The position numbers and the translations under genes were made by a program. A stretch of DNA of 64,000 bases from Caenorhabditis remanei (taxonomy: Eukaryota > Nematoda > Chromadorea > Rhabditida > Rhabditidae), in assembly GCF_010183535.1 (NCBI RefSeq), contig NC_071328.1, forward strand, positions 6,572,001 to 6,636,000. The letters run 5' to 3'. The notes under the pieces are model-generated. The model was not told the origin of the DNA. It saw only the letters and a program-made list of their open reading frames with translations, and did not search any database. Shown here piece after piece: positions 1 through 10,840 of the stretch. Within the stretch, counting starts at the first letter, position 1, and each line of letters starts with the position of its first letter.

Positions 1-1322
1 CAATCAGATTAGCTACTGAAGGCTAAAATATTAGGAATGAGCAAGAGAGAACTCTGAATGTCAGGTGGCTATTCGATGATGATAATGATCAGCAGAAAAA
101 AAGAAGAAAAACGAAAGCGAACTTGATAACAAACGTCTCACGATAGCAAAGGTTAGGCAATAGGGCGTTGCGAAAGTGTAAATTGGAAGGAAGAAAACAG
201 AGAGGAAAGAAAGAAAAAAGTGAGTCAGAAAACGTCTAGAAGAATCGAAACAAGATTTGAGATGTGATATCAGAATCATGGGAATAATTATGTGGAAATA
301 CGAGTGAACATTGGAAGAGAGGGAATGGGGATATTAAACAAGAGAGAAATACAATTGGTTCTCAGGGAACTCGAAGTTGTGGAGCTAGATTTCACAAATA
401 CTCAAACCTCTCAAAAATTTGAACTATTGAACTAGCAGAATACACTTAATTTTTTAAAACTAAACACATTTCCTTCATTTTAAAGCTTTAATTATATGGT
501 TTGCATTCAATTATAAATCACCTGATTACAGTGAACTTGCAGAAACCACACAGACGATTGAAGGGAGTTTCTTTTACAACGGGTTAAAAATAAACAAAAA
601 TGACTCATGGATATTCTGAAACACCATAAAATATCATGACCTCACCAGAGGTGTTCCTTCCAGTCAGCTGGCTCCAGCGTCCGCATCTTAACGTCATGGT
701 GTTTACGTCCGATGTACATTACTTTCCGCGCAAACATTTGGGGAAAACTTTGGGAAGTTGAAATTATTTGAATTTTTTTTGATAGCTTGTTGCATTTTGA
801 AGAAGATTTTTGAACTGATTTTTTTTGAAAAATCAAACTGTAATTAACAGGGTAAGAAAGCATGATAAATTTGTCGAATCTTCTCATCATAAAGAGTAGT
901 GGAAGCCTGAGAGAATCAGCCTCGGATTACGGTGCTTCTATACTGTTCGCAACAGTAACATCTCAATTTTATACTAATCTGGCTCTGAGCAATTCAAATA
1001 AAACAAAATTTTGATTTTCCAAAATTCCAAATTTTCTACGTCATCATTTCTCGTCTCGTTTCTCTGTACCCTCTCGTTTCCAAATACTATCTCGCCGTTC
1101 TTCAACATCTCTGTGTCTCTCTTGAGCCGTTTATGTCTCGCATCGACCCCAATACTATGTCTCTTCCTCGTGCCGGTTCGTTCCCATTCCTATACATTTT
1201 CTTACACTGAACCGTTCATTTTTTAAAGATGTTTGCTTCCTGCGACTCTTCGTTTTGTATAACTTCGTCCTCTTAATCGTGATACAGTTAAATACTGGTC
1301 AGTTTTTCAGACTGGTGGCCCG
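1..1322. other. Upstream region of xnp-1, otherwise AT-rich
   Basis: Apart from the candidate minus-strand exon at 646-737, I see only AT-rich and purine/pyrimidine-biased sequence. Open frames here, such as the phenylalanine- and serine-rich one at 61-279, are low-complexity shadows. The xnp-1 promoter should lie in the right half. A trans-splice-like acceptor (TTTTTCAG) ends at 1310. Confidence 0.5.
646..737 (-). CDS. Candidate first coding exon of an unrecognised gene
   Basis: On the minus strand an ATG opens about 30 codons rich in charged residues (it begins MFARKVMYIGRK and later reads LEPADWKEHL). It ends at a good splice donor (CTG followed by GTGAGG). Base composition is GC-richer than the AT-rich surroundings, which suggests coding sequence. 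No matching downstream exon is visible between position 1 and 645, so the gene would have to continue past the left edge through a long intron. I do not recognise the peptide. It would be divergent from xnp-1, about 590 bp apart. It could also be a chance open frame. Confidence 0.35.
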
Positions 1323-4300
1323 ATGAAAGACGTCAGTGAGTCGGAAGAGTCTGAGTAAGTTTGATTCATTCACATTGAGATATTGAATTTCAAATCAATT
1401 TTCAGCGTTCAAGTCATCGATGATGAGGATCTCGAGCTTGCTGCGCAGATAGAAAAGGAACGAAAAGAGAAAAGAGCTCAAAAACTGAAAGAAAAAAGAG
1501 AAAAGGAGGGAAAGACCCCAAAAAAACAGGCAAAGAAAAAAGCAACACCGAAAAGGTTGGTTTTCTAGAGAAATGTTAGGCAGAAAATTAATTATATTAT
1601 TTTTCGGTCATAAAATTACAGTCTTTGTACAACAACTTTTTAGTCTCATTACTTTGAGTTTATTGGTTGAGAGATGGTTATTCTATTTTCAGAAGACGCG
1701 TTGCTTCCTCTGATGAAGATGACGATGATGAAGATGAATCTCCTAAGAAACCAGCTAAGAAAACGAAGCGGCGTGGAAAGTCTCCTGAAATAGACAGTGA
1801 TGACGAAGTAGTAAGCAAGAAAACGAAAAAAGATAAGAAGAAGAAAGAAAAGAAAAATAAAAAGGTGGAGTCGTCTGAATCTGAAGAGTCAGATGAGGAG
1901 GAAGTGAAAGTGAGGAAGTCGAAGAAGAAGTCTTCCTTGAAAAAACGAAAGCGGACCGATTCTTCAGAATCATCCGAGGAGTCCGATGCTTCGGAATCAG
2001 ATAAGCCAAGAAGAAACACGCGGGCTCAAAGCCGTGGAAAATCAGCGTCCAAGTCTGAATCAGAAGAAAAAGATTCAGAAGAAGAACGTTCATCGAATAA
2101 AAAAAAGAAGGGAAAACTTGCGAAGAAGGCTGCAGAGTCGGATGAATCAGATGTTCCAAAAAAGAAATCGTCATCAAAAAAACATAGAAAAGAGTCGTCG
2201 GAGGAAGACGAAGATTCAGAAGACGAGAAAAATAAGAAAATGAAGAAGACGAGGAATTCAGAAAAAAGGAAAACAAAGAAATCATCCGTGGATTCCGATG
2301 ATGAAGTTCCCAAATCGAGAAAGCATGAAAAGTCCAAGAAACGGTAAAGAAGAATTGGTAGAAAACATTTGCTATTGTAAAGTTAATTTCAGAAAACATC
2401 CCAAATCATCTTCTGAAGAAGAAGAAGAAGAAGAGTCTGAAATCGAATCATCTGAACCTGAAAAGTCAGAATCTGATTCCGAGCAAATGATTGTATCAAA
2501 GAAAAAGAAGAGGGATGCGGTCGGCAGAGTCTCGGTGGAAAAATCTGACGAATCTGGTCCTGAAGTCATTCCAGAGCCGAAAAAACGGAGAACAATCGTC
2601 AGTTCTGAAGAAGAAGAGAAAGATTCTGACGGTGATAAGAAGAAAACTAAGAAAGCTGATAAAAATAAGAAAATGGAATCTGAATCTGAATCTGAATCTG
2701 AAGACGACAATGATTCTTCTGATGGATCTATCGAAATGAATCGTAAATCAAAAAGAAAGGCCAAAAAAGAACCAGAAAAGAAGAAGAAAGGAATCATCAT
2801 GGATAGTGCCGATCTTGCAAAAGAAACCATTGATGCAGAGAAAGCTGAGAAAGACAGGAGAAAGAGATTGGAGAAGAAGCAGAAAGAATTCAATGGAATT
2901 ATTCTGGAAGAAGGAGAAGACCTAACTGAACTTCTCACTGGGACATCATCACATAGAAAACTGAAAAGTGTGGTTCTTGATCCAGATTCATCAGGTGATC
3001 CGAAGACACCAGTTGAAGTTCACAATTCTCTTGTTCGAATTTTGAAGCCTCATCAAGCTCATGGAATCCAGTTTATGTATGATTGTGCATTCGAATCACT
3101 CGATCGTCTCGACACTGAGGGATCCGGTGGAATTCTGGCTCACTGTATGGGTCTCGGAAAAACACTACAAGTCATCACTTTCCTTCATACTGTTATGAAT
3201 CATGAGAAACTCGGGGAGAAATGCAAAAGAGTTTTGGTTGTTGTTCCGAAAAATGTGATTATCAATTGGTTTAAAGAATTTCAAAAATGGTTGCTCGAAA
3301 ATGATGAAGAACTCGATACGATTCAAGTTAAGGAATTAGATTCATACAAAGATGTAGATGAACGTAGAAGAGCGTTACAGAGATGGCATAACTGCAAGAG
3401 TAAGGATTTATTTGGTTTAAAACATATTAATTTGTTGTATCTTTTTTAGATCCAAGTGTGATGATAATTGGATATGATATGTTCCGCATCCTTACCTGTG
3501 AAGATGATCCGAAAAGAAAGAAGACAAAGCTCAGTCGAAAACTCACAAAAGCGAAGGAAGACTTCAGAAAGTATCTTCAGAATCCGGGACCCGATTTGAT
3601 TGTTTGCGATGAAGCACACAAGTTAAAGAACGACGAATCTGCTTTATCGAAATGTATGGTGAAGATTAAAACAAAGAGAAGACTGTGTTTGACTGGAACA
3701 CCACTTCAAAACAATCTAATGGAGTATCATTGCATGGTGAACTTTGTGAAGCCAGGACTGTTGGGAACAAAGACTGAGTTCGCCAATCGATTTGTCAACA
3801 TCATCAATCGCGGTAGGACGAAAGATGCATCTTCTCTTGAAGTTTCCTTTATGAAACGTCGATGCCACGTTCTCTATGATCACTTGAAGAAATGCGTGGA
3901 TCGAAAAGATTATCGAGTGTTGACCGAAGCAATTCCTCCAAAGCAAGAGTATGTGATCAATGTGAGATTGACAGAACGACAATGTGCTCTGTACACCACA
4001 TTCCTGAATGATGTAGTTGGAAACACTGGTCTCTCGAAACGCCTTCTTCCTGATTACCACATGTTCTCCCGTATTTGGACTCATCCTTATCAACTGATTC
4101 TCCATGAACAACGATTGGAACGAGAGAGAATGTTAAAGGAGGATGCTGAAGAAGAAGCTGATTTCATAGATGACTCAGCTAGTGAGTCTGAAGAATCCGT
4201 GCTTAGTTACTCATCTCAATCGGAGTCCGAAGCTAGTTTTGTTGCTTCCTCAGACGAAGAAGGAGGATCAAAAAAGAAGAAGAACAACAAGAAAGATAAG

Positions 4301-5961
4301 AAGGAAAAGAAAGCTCCGAAAAGCACAAGAAGAGGAAGAGGAAACGATGATGAAGACGGAGAAGATGCTGCAATGAATATTCTTCAAGAAGGCATTAGAT
4401 CCTCACGCCGTTTGGCAGGAGAAGATGCTGATATCCGTGATACTGACACTCCTCCAGAGTATAACGGATGGTTCTCAAAGATGGTCAGCGATGATGATCG
4501 AGATGATTATACATTGAGTAACAAGTTGGTTCTTCTTATGCAGATTATCAAAAAATGCGAGGAGATTGGTGATAAATTGTGAGTTTACTTGAATGCAAAA
4601 TGGAAGTAATGACTTATTCAATTTCAGACTCGTCTTCTCTCAATCTCTTGAGTCGCTCTCTCTAATAAAGCGAATGCTTGAATACATGGCTGGAACTGGT
4701 CAATGGTTTGCCGATGGGCATGAAGCTTTGAATCAAGAAGGAGAAACATGGTCATGGCTAGAAGGGGAAGACTACATGGTTATTGATGGATCTGTTCAAA
4801 CAGGAAAACGTGATTCAGTGCAGACACACTTCAACAGTCCCGAAAATTTGAGAGCACGGTAAGATAGTAGTTTTCCAAATGCTCGAATCACTTTTGTGAT
4901 CCAAATAGAGTTTCTTGAAGTTTTCTCAATTAACGAATGTTCAGATTGATGCTCATATCTACGCGTGCCGGATCTCTTGGAACCAACATGGTCGCTGCTA
5001 ATCGCGTTATCATTTTCGACGCTTGCTGGAATCCATCTCATGATACTCAATCTTTGTTCCGTGTATACCGTTTTGGACAAACAAAACCTGTCTATATCTA
5101 TCGATTCATTGCGCAAGGAACCATGGAAGAACGTATCTATAAAAGACAAGTAACGAAGGAGTCGACATCTATGAGAGTGGTCGACGAGGCCCAAATTCAA
5201 CGACATTATTTGGGTCATGATCTGACAGAACTCTATCAATTTACACCGTCGGAATTTGATCCAGATGTGGAGATTGCTTGTGCTCCGCCAAAAGATCGTC
5301 TTCTTGCCGACGTCATCCATCAGAATCCAAGCGCTGTTGTCGATTACATTGAGCATGACACTCTCTTTGCCAATGTCGAAGAGGAAAAACTCACGGAGCA
5401 AGAAATGAGAGATGCGTGGACTGATTACGAAAAGGACAAGTCTGGCCTTCCACCAGTTCGTCCTCAATACGACCCCGGCATGCTTCGCGGAATGGCTATC
5501 GGAGGACCCGGTGGAATGATTGTCGGACAGAATATGCAAGCGATGCTCCAAAATCGATACAATGAGGCAGTCCGCATCGATCAACTTCAAAACGATCTTC
5601 TGTTCAAGGAGTTGAACAAAATGAGACTGAAGGATGTTGGAACCTCTCTGAAAATTGTGCTTCTGAGAAATTTGTTAGAACAAATTTTACCGTACATTCC
5701 TGTAGAGATGCGTGGAGGTATGAGTGAGTTCAATACTCATTTCATTCGACTCGTACATGTGAGTTGTAGCAAAATGTAATTTATTGTTGATTAAAACCTC
5801 TGTTTCAGGAAACTGATCGAAAAAATGAGACGCCAGCTGACCTTCTCCGAAAATCCTTGGAATCTTTCAAGACTGTCATCAAAATGGTCCGCGCCATTCC
5901 AACCTGCACTGAACCACTAGCCAGAATGGCCCGTCAGTATCCTTATCTTTTCACCGAATGA
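1323..5961 (+). CDS. xnp-1: XNP-1, ATRX/RAD54-family SNF2 chromatin-remodelling ATPase
   Basis: Eight exons: 1323-1354, 1406-1555, 1693-2343, 2393-3399, 3450-4578, 4628-4858, 4945-5758 and 5809-5961. Together they give 1388 aa; C. elegans XNP-1 is about 1360. The first 450 residues are Lys/Glu/Ser-rich and disordered. The SNF2 ATPase follows, with Walker A MGLGKT near residue 530, Walker B DEAH near 667, and the second helicase lobe with RVYRFGQ near 1104. An acidic and lysine-rich insert of about 80 residues separates the lobes. The ATRX ADD zinc finger is absent, as in worm XNP-1. The family acts in the nucleus on heterochromatin and transcription, in worms together with synMuv/NuRD-type genes. 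The start follows a TTTTTCAG acceptor by 13 nt, suggesting trans-splicing. The family call is firm; exon ends were placed by eye. Confidence 0.93.
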
Positions 5962-6242
5962 TTTTATTATAACCGATCTCTATCATTGTTTCCTCGACTT
6001 TAAATTATTCAACTATGAACTGAATTTTTCAATTCTGTCTCATCATTATATCTTTTTATCTTCTCCACTTGCAAAACAATCAAAATAATTTATTTCACCG
6101 TACCCTATCTATTTTCTAATTTTACCCCGTCTCTCATAACCCTGGAACAAACCAAAAAGTATAACTATTCTGAGATAATCATCTTCTCCCTATCCCGATA
6201 GCCACGTTCTTTTGTTTTCACTGTAAAACCAACAACCCGAGA

Positions 6243-6248
6243 TAAATA
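6243..6248 (+). terminator. xnp-1: Possible poly(A) signal for xnp-1
   Basis: An AATAAA-type hexamer lies about 280 bp after the xnp-1 stop, in the 540-bp gap between the convergent xnp-1 and SRP19 genes. It is the only clear canonical hexamer on the plus strand before the SRP19 stop. The assignment is tentative. Confidence 0.35.
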
Positions 6249-6502
6249 AATTCGAAACTCTGATTCAGCTTTCTCATTTCACAAATACACTCATTCAGAA
6301 AGAAAAATGAACAAGCTTTCTTACAATACTCCATAAGTGTGAGACACGAGTGTGCACTCACAATCAGTATTGAGAATTTACAGTTTCCAGAAAAGATTCT
6401 TATCACATTACTGAAATTATATTTCACAAAGATTAGAAGTTTAATTAATTTTTTTCATGCTTATAAATTCAAATAAATATTAGACATAAAAACAAAATGA
6501 TT

Positions 6503-7093
6503 TTACTTCTTCTTCTTATTCTTCTTTCCAGCGGCTCCCGAGCTCGATGCGACTGCTGGAGCGGAATATCCTGGTTGACGTGTCTTCAGCTTTGGAATCA
6601 TCTCGGCCGCCAGTTTAAAGACTTCATCCCCTGGAATAATAAATGTTCATTTTGAAAATATGGTTTCAAAAAAAATCAGTTGACTATATTTTTGTTGATC
6701 AACAGTTATGAAAAACTTCTTCGAGAGAAATTTTACAATACTTACTCGTTTTTTGTGCATGCTTCGGTGTTCCATCATCATTTTTCAGCTGAACTCGAAC
6801 ACGTCCTTGAACTTCAAAATCACGATCGCCGTCTCGTGGATAACATTTTGTTCGCTCCAGAAGTGGATTGAATCCGACAGCGGCGAGAACATCGTGAATT
6901 TCAGCAGAGGTTGGATTGTCGACAGCCTGTATAACTGACATTATATAAATTTTTCTTGATCTGAAAAGTATACCAAAAGTTTAGAAATCTTTCGTCCCTG
7001 CTTGGTTGTCTTCTTCTTATCAATGTAAGCTGGGTAAATCACAACCCATCGCTTTTGACTGGAGAGTGGTTCTGCTGAGAGACCAGTGGCCAT
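6503..7093 (-). CDS. srpa-19: Signal recognition particle 19-kDa subunit (SRP19)
   Basis: Three minus-strand exons, 7093-6974, 6926-6746 and 6630-6503, give 142 aa; human SRP19 is 144. SRP19 binds the tip of SRP RNA helices 6 and 8 and prepares the particle for SRP54 binding during ER targeting. Family signatures are the N-terminal RWVVIYPAYID, then AVDNPTSAEI, the GRVRVQLK strand, AAEMIPKLKTR and a lysine-rich end. The ATG directly follows a TTTTTCAG acceptor, so the mRNA is probably trans-spliced at the start codon. The gene is convergent with xnp-1. The symbol follows C. elegans usage as I remember it. Confidence 0.93.
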
Positions 7094-8890
7094 CTGAAAA
7101 AAAAAAACTAACCACGATCAAAAGCTTTTTTATGGTTGAATTTATATACGAGAAGAGGAATAAAAAAAAGATAAAGTCACATAAATTCATCTAAACAGTA
7201 AAATTTGAACAGTAAAATTTGGAAAATCAAGGCATATTTAGAAATTATTTTCTCAAAATCGATTTTTCTTTAGAAAAACGTGCTTTGCAATTTAAGCTTC
7301 GTGCTCACAATGATGAAAAATGTTCAAGACATTAATCAAAATTGAGTATTTATGTAGTTTTGTTCAATAAATATGGATGAAACGGTGAAAAAAGGGTTCC
7401 AGATCACCGACTCCGCCCATTTGCAACGCGCCGCGCGCGCTTTTTGCAAGAAGTGCGCACACTTCTCCAATATTGGGAATGGAACGTCTGGAGCACTAAA
7501 GTTGGAAAAATTGTTGCTGCAATGCCATAAAAAGAGAATTAGATGGAAAAAAAAGAAGAGAAAAGAAGATTGCGAAATCTTCACAAATGAGTTTGGAAAG
7601 AGGGACACCATATACAGAATCTTCTTCTTTTTTTCCAACAGCAAGCATACTTTTCCTTCTTTTCTCTCGCGCACACAGGCTCATTTCCTCAATACGGGGA
7701 GCTCGCGGAGCACAACAAAAAAGGAGAAATTGTTGACGACGTTTAGAATAGAACCGGATATTTCTCAACCACTTTTTTCGTTCTCTTTCTCTCTCTCATC
7801 GATGACTTTCATTGCACTTTTGTGTTCTCAATGTTACGTTCAAATTGAGTTCTGACAAGTGGTTTTTTGCAAGTTTTCGATAATTTTCTGTTGTTCTGGG
7901 CGTGGGTTTCTGGAACACATAGAGAAGCTGGACGAGGAGAAAGAAGTGGTGAAGTTAGTCCAGTATGGAATAATGTTTTGAAGAAGTCTAATCCCAAGTC
8001 TTCTTGGTTTTGGAATTAACTTTTGCTTCCAATCTGTCACCGTCGGTTTCTACTTGTGAGAGAATTTTATATATGCGTATAAGATTATAATAAAAGCAAT
8101 CGAGTTCTCAGCTTACAAAGGGTTTCAGACAATAATTCCTAAAGATGTGCCTTTCAATCATAAAATTGTGTTACAGTACCTACTTAAATAAAGAACGAAT
8201 ATTTCCAGAGAAGACAATGAAATTAACTGATTATAAAAACGTGTGTTTCTAGATCAATTACAGCGGGAATGTATCCCGGAAATCCTAGTTTTCAGTCTGC
8301 GAGCTCTAACAGTTTTGCTATTTCTCCAAAAACAGATGTTTCGTTCACAGATCCCATCCATTTCTGTGTTATTTCAGTTCATCTAGATCTAAACCTGGGT
8401 TTCAAATGAATTCATAAACTGCCACATCATAAAATGTTCGTCTGTTCTCATTTGACCTCGATTCCATGATCTTTTCCTCTTTTTCCCAGTTCAATTCGTT
8501 TTCGTTTTCCCTCTCAAAACCCCTTCCCTCTCTATTCAATTGAATGTGTTTATTTTGTCATATGGATTACTTATATATACTATTGTTATTATTATTTTGG
8601 TGCTTTTTCAAGAGTGTCGACGACTACTTCTCTCAATGTTTGCACAATTCAATGTGCTCCTTCCCTTCCTAATAATGTTGAATATTTCATAAAAATGTAT
8701 CTATTTGTGTACCTGTAATTTGATATTTTATTACTTTTAGTTATTGACTAATACAAGTTGAAACCTTTCTTAATCACCAGCCTAGATCATCAATGGAGCA
8801 CGTTTCCTGAGGCCCACTATTTTGAAATTCTCAAAAAAAACTCTAATTTATGACTCCAAAACGAATGCATTCGTAATTTGCTCTTTTTCT
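7094..8890. other. Gene-poor region upstream of SRP19
   Basis: No spliced gene is supported here. A 480-bp plus-strand open frame at 7373-7855 overlaps open frames on the other strand and is rich in Lys, Phe and Ser. A short GC-rich patch of alternating CG sits near 7425-7440 and may belong to the SRP19 promoter. Around 7890-8020 two plus-strand frames are open for about 40 codons without clear splice sites. The rest is AT-rich. Confidence 0.5.
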
Positions 8891-8989
8891 CTCTCACTTC
8901 GAGATTTCGAGAAAAAGAGCACATTTTTCAAATAACAGCATTTTGAATTCGGTTTTTTGTGCATCTTCGTCAAGCCAATATTTCAAACC

Positions 8990-10440
8990 AGTCGGTTGAC
9001 GCAGCCTACGGCTGCTCAACCTTCTTTCATACACCACCCTTCTCAGATTTACAGCGCCTGCGGCGCTTTTTAAATGATTTTTCTAAAACTCAATGTGATA
9101 ACTCTTTTTTTCCTCCTAAAAAGGCGAGTTGTCTTTTAAATATTAGTTTTTCAGTTTTGATTGATGGCGGCAGTGCCGCCTCCCTTCTCGGAGTATTGAA
9201 AACAATGATAATGCTTTAACAAACCCTCATCCTAAAACTTATTATGCTTTTGAAGGTAACCGATCTACGACAAAGTTCCTAACTCACAAATCACCATCAC
9301 TCCTTGAGTAGTGTTCTTTCATTCATTATAATCTTAATAAGGTTATGGTTGTAATAGCTCCTACGGCGCTTCTTTAGTGGCGTGGCGGAGACACCCGAGG
9401 TTTCAGAATTAATTGTACAAAATGAAGGGAATGACTTTTTTGGCTTGGGACTGAAAAACCTTGAACATGTTTTTACTGAAGCCTAGGAATTTTGGGACTT
9501 TCCTAGTAACATTTTATAAAGGTGCACTGAGAGTATTTTTTCCAGCTTTTGACTGATTGGCGGCGATGCCGCCTCCCTTCTCCAAGAAGCTCTTCTTAGT
9601 TATACAGCGCCTACGGCGCTTCTCAAGTGGTTCTGAGTATGGAGGTCTCAGAATTATTCCCTAATTCTGGATCGTATAACATTCCTTCACTAATTGGTTG
9701 TTTTGGTTAGCTAAGCAATCCGTTCTAGTAGAGAACAATCAAAACACCTCTGCTTTTCGGAAAAGATTTCGACAAATGTTCTCATTGACTTTTTGAGAAC
9801 TCTCTTTTTTTCTCTCCTCAAAAGAAGAGTGATCTTTTTAGTTTTTAACTTTTAACTGTCGGCGGCGATGGCTCCTCCCTCCTCTAAATATGGCGGAATA
9901 AAACTATAAGTCTTAACAAACCCATAGGGTCGCTGAAAACGTCATCGATCAGCGCGATCTAATGCCAACCCCGAACCTTATGATACGTAACAGAGAAAAA
10001 AGGGTTTCCCGGTCCCGGTCCCTTTCTCTTTTACTTCTACACTGTATGATAATTTTCATCTCTTTTAGGTATTTTTTGTTATCTCTGAGCAGTCCGTTCC
10101 GTAAAATAATCCCTACTTTTCTAATAGGAACTCACAAATCTTCTGAGTGATTTTTTATCCTAAATTCCCCGAAACTATTTTAACATACTCTTTCAGAAAG
10201 AATATAAATTTGATCACTTTGCTTTTTTCTTTTTCGAACAGGAAGGGATCATTGAAATATCAATTTTTGATTTTTGACTGGTCGGTGGCGATGCCGCCTT
10301 CCTCTAAATATGGCACACTAAGATCATTTTTAACGAATCCTCTTCCTAGAATTTATTACTTTTTGAAGGTAACCGAGCTATAACAAAGTTCCTTATTTAC
10401 AAATCACCATCACTTCTTTAGTAGTATTCTATTTTCGGGA
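8990..10440. repeat. Block of degenerate direct repeats with GC-rich palindromes
   Basis: Units share two short GC-rich palindromic motifs. One is GCGCCTNCGGCGCTT (near 9053, 9358 and 9606). The other is GGCGGCGATGCCGCC with variants (near 9165, 9560, 9860 and 10288). Both are followed by similar AT-rich text. A longer pair is visible as well: 9216-9320 and 10331-10433 align almost end to end, including shared GAAGGTAACCGA and ACAAATCACCATCAC. No open reading frame spans the units. This looks like an old, decayed repeat array or several copies of one non-coding element. Confidence 0.75.
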
Positions 10441-10840
10441 GTTATGCACTTTTTGATTATTATCATTCAATAGATCAAATTCAAAACTATCGGGGTGCAA
10501 ATTTATAGAGAATTCTCACGGCACACGGAAAGTCAATTCCATTGTTAGAAATTCGGATTTCCTATTCTCTTCTTCAAAAAATGCACTTACAGTATTTTTT
10601 GAGTTTTTGATATGAAGCCGAGGACAAAAGTCTTATTGTAAACTGCCATCAGCTTCTGACACGGTTTTTGTAGGATTCTAATTTTTGAACACCGTCAAAA
10701 TTGAATCCTTTTGATCTACGAAATCTCGACAGTAACAACGTTATTTACAACTTTCATATACTGACTATGTTCTTATCAAAACAAAAAACCAAAAAACATT
10801 ACCGACCTGGCGGGAACGAACTCATCACCCCATGCGTGAG

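Noticed and set aside
1678..2938. Long minus-strand frames opposite xnp-1
   Set aside because: They are antisense shadows of the GAA/AAG-rich acidic coding sequence, read as Ser/Phe-rich peptides.
7373..7855. A 160-codon plus-strand open frame upstream of SRP19
   Set aside because: It is rich in Lys, Phe and Ser, overlaps open frames on the opposite strand, lacks splice or trans-splice context and matches no family I know.
7890..8020. Two overlapping plus-strand frames of about 40 codons each that look mildly coding
   Set aside because: There is no convincing acceptor or donor and the two frames compete. Not enough to call an exon.
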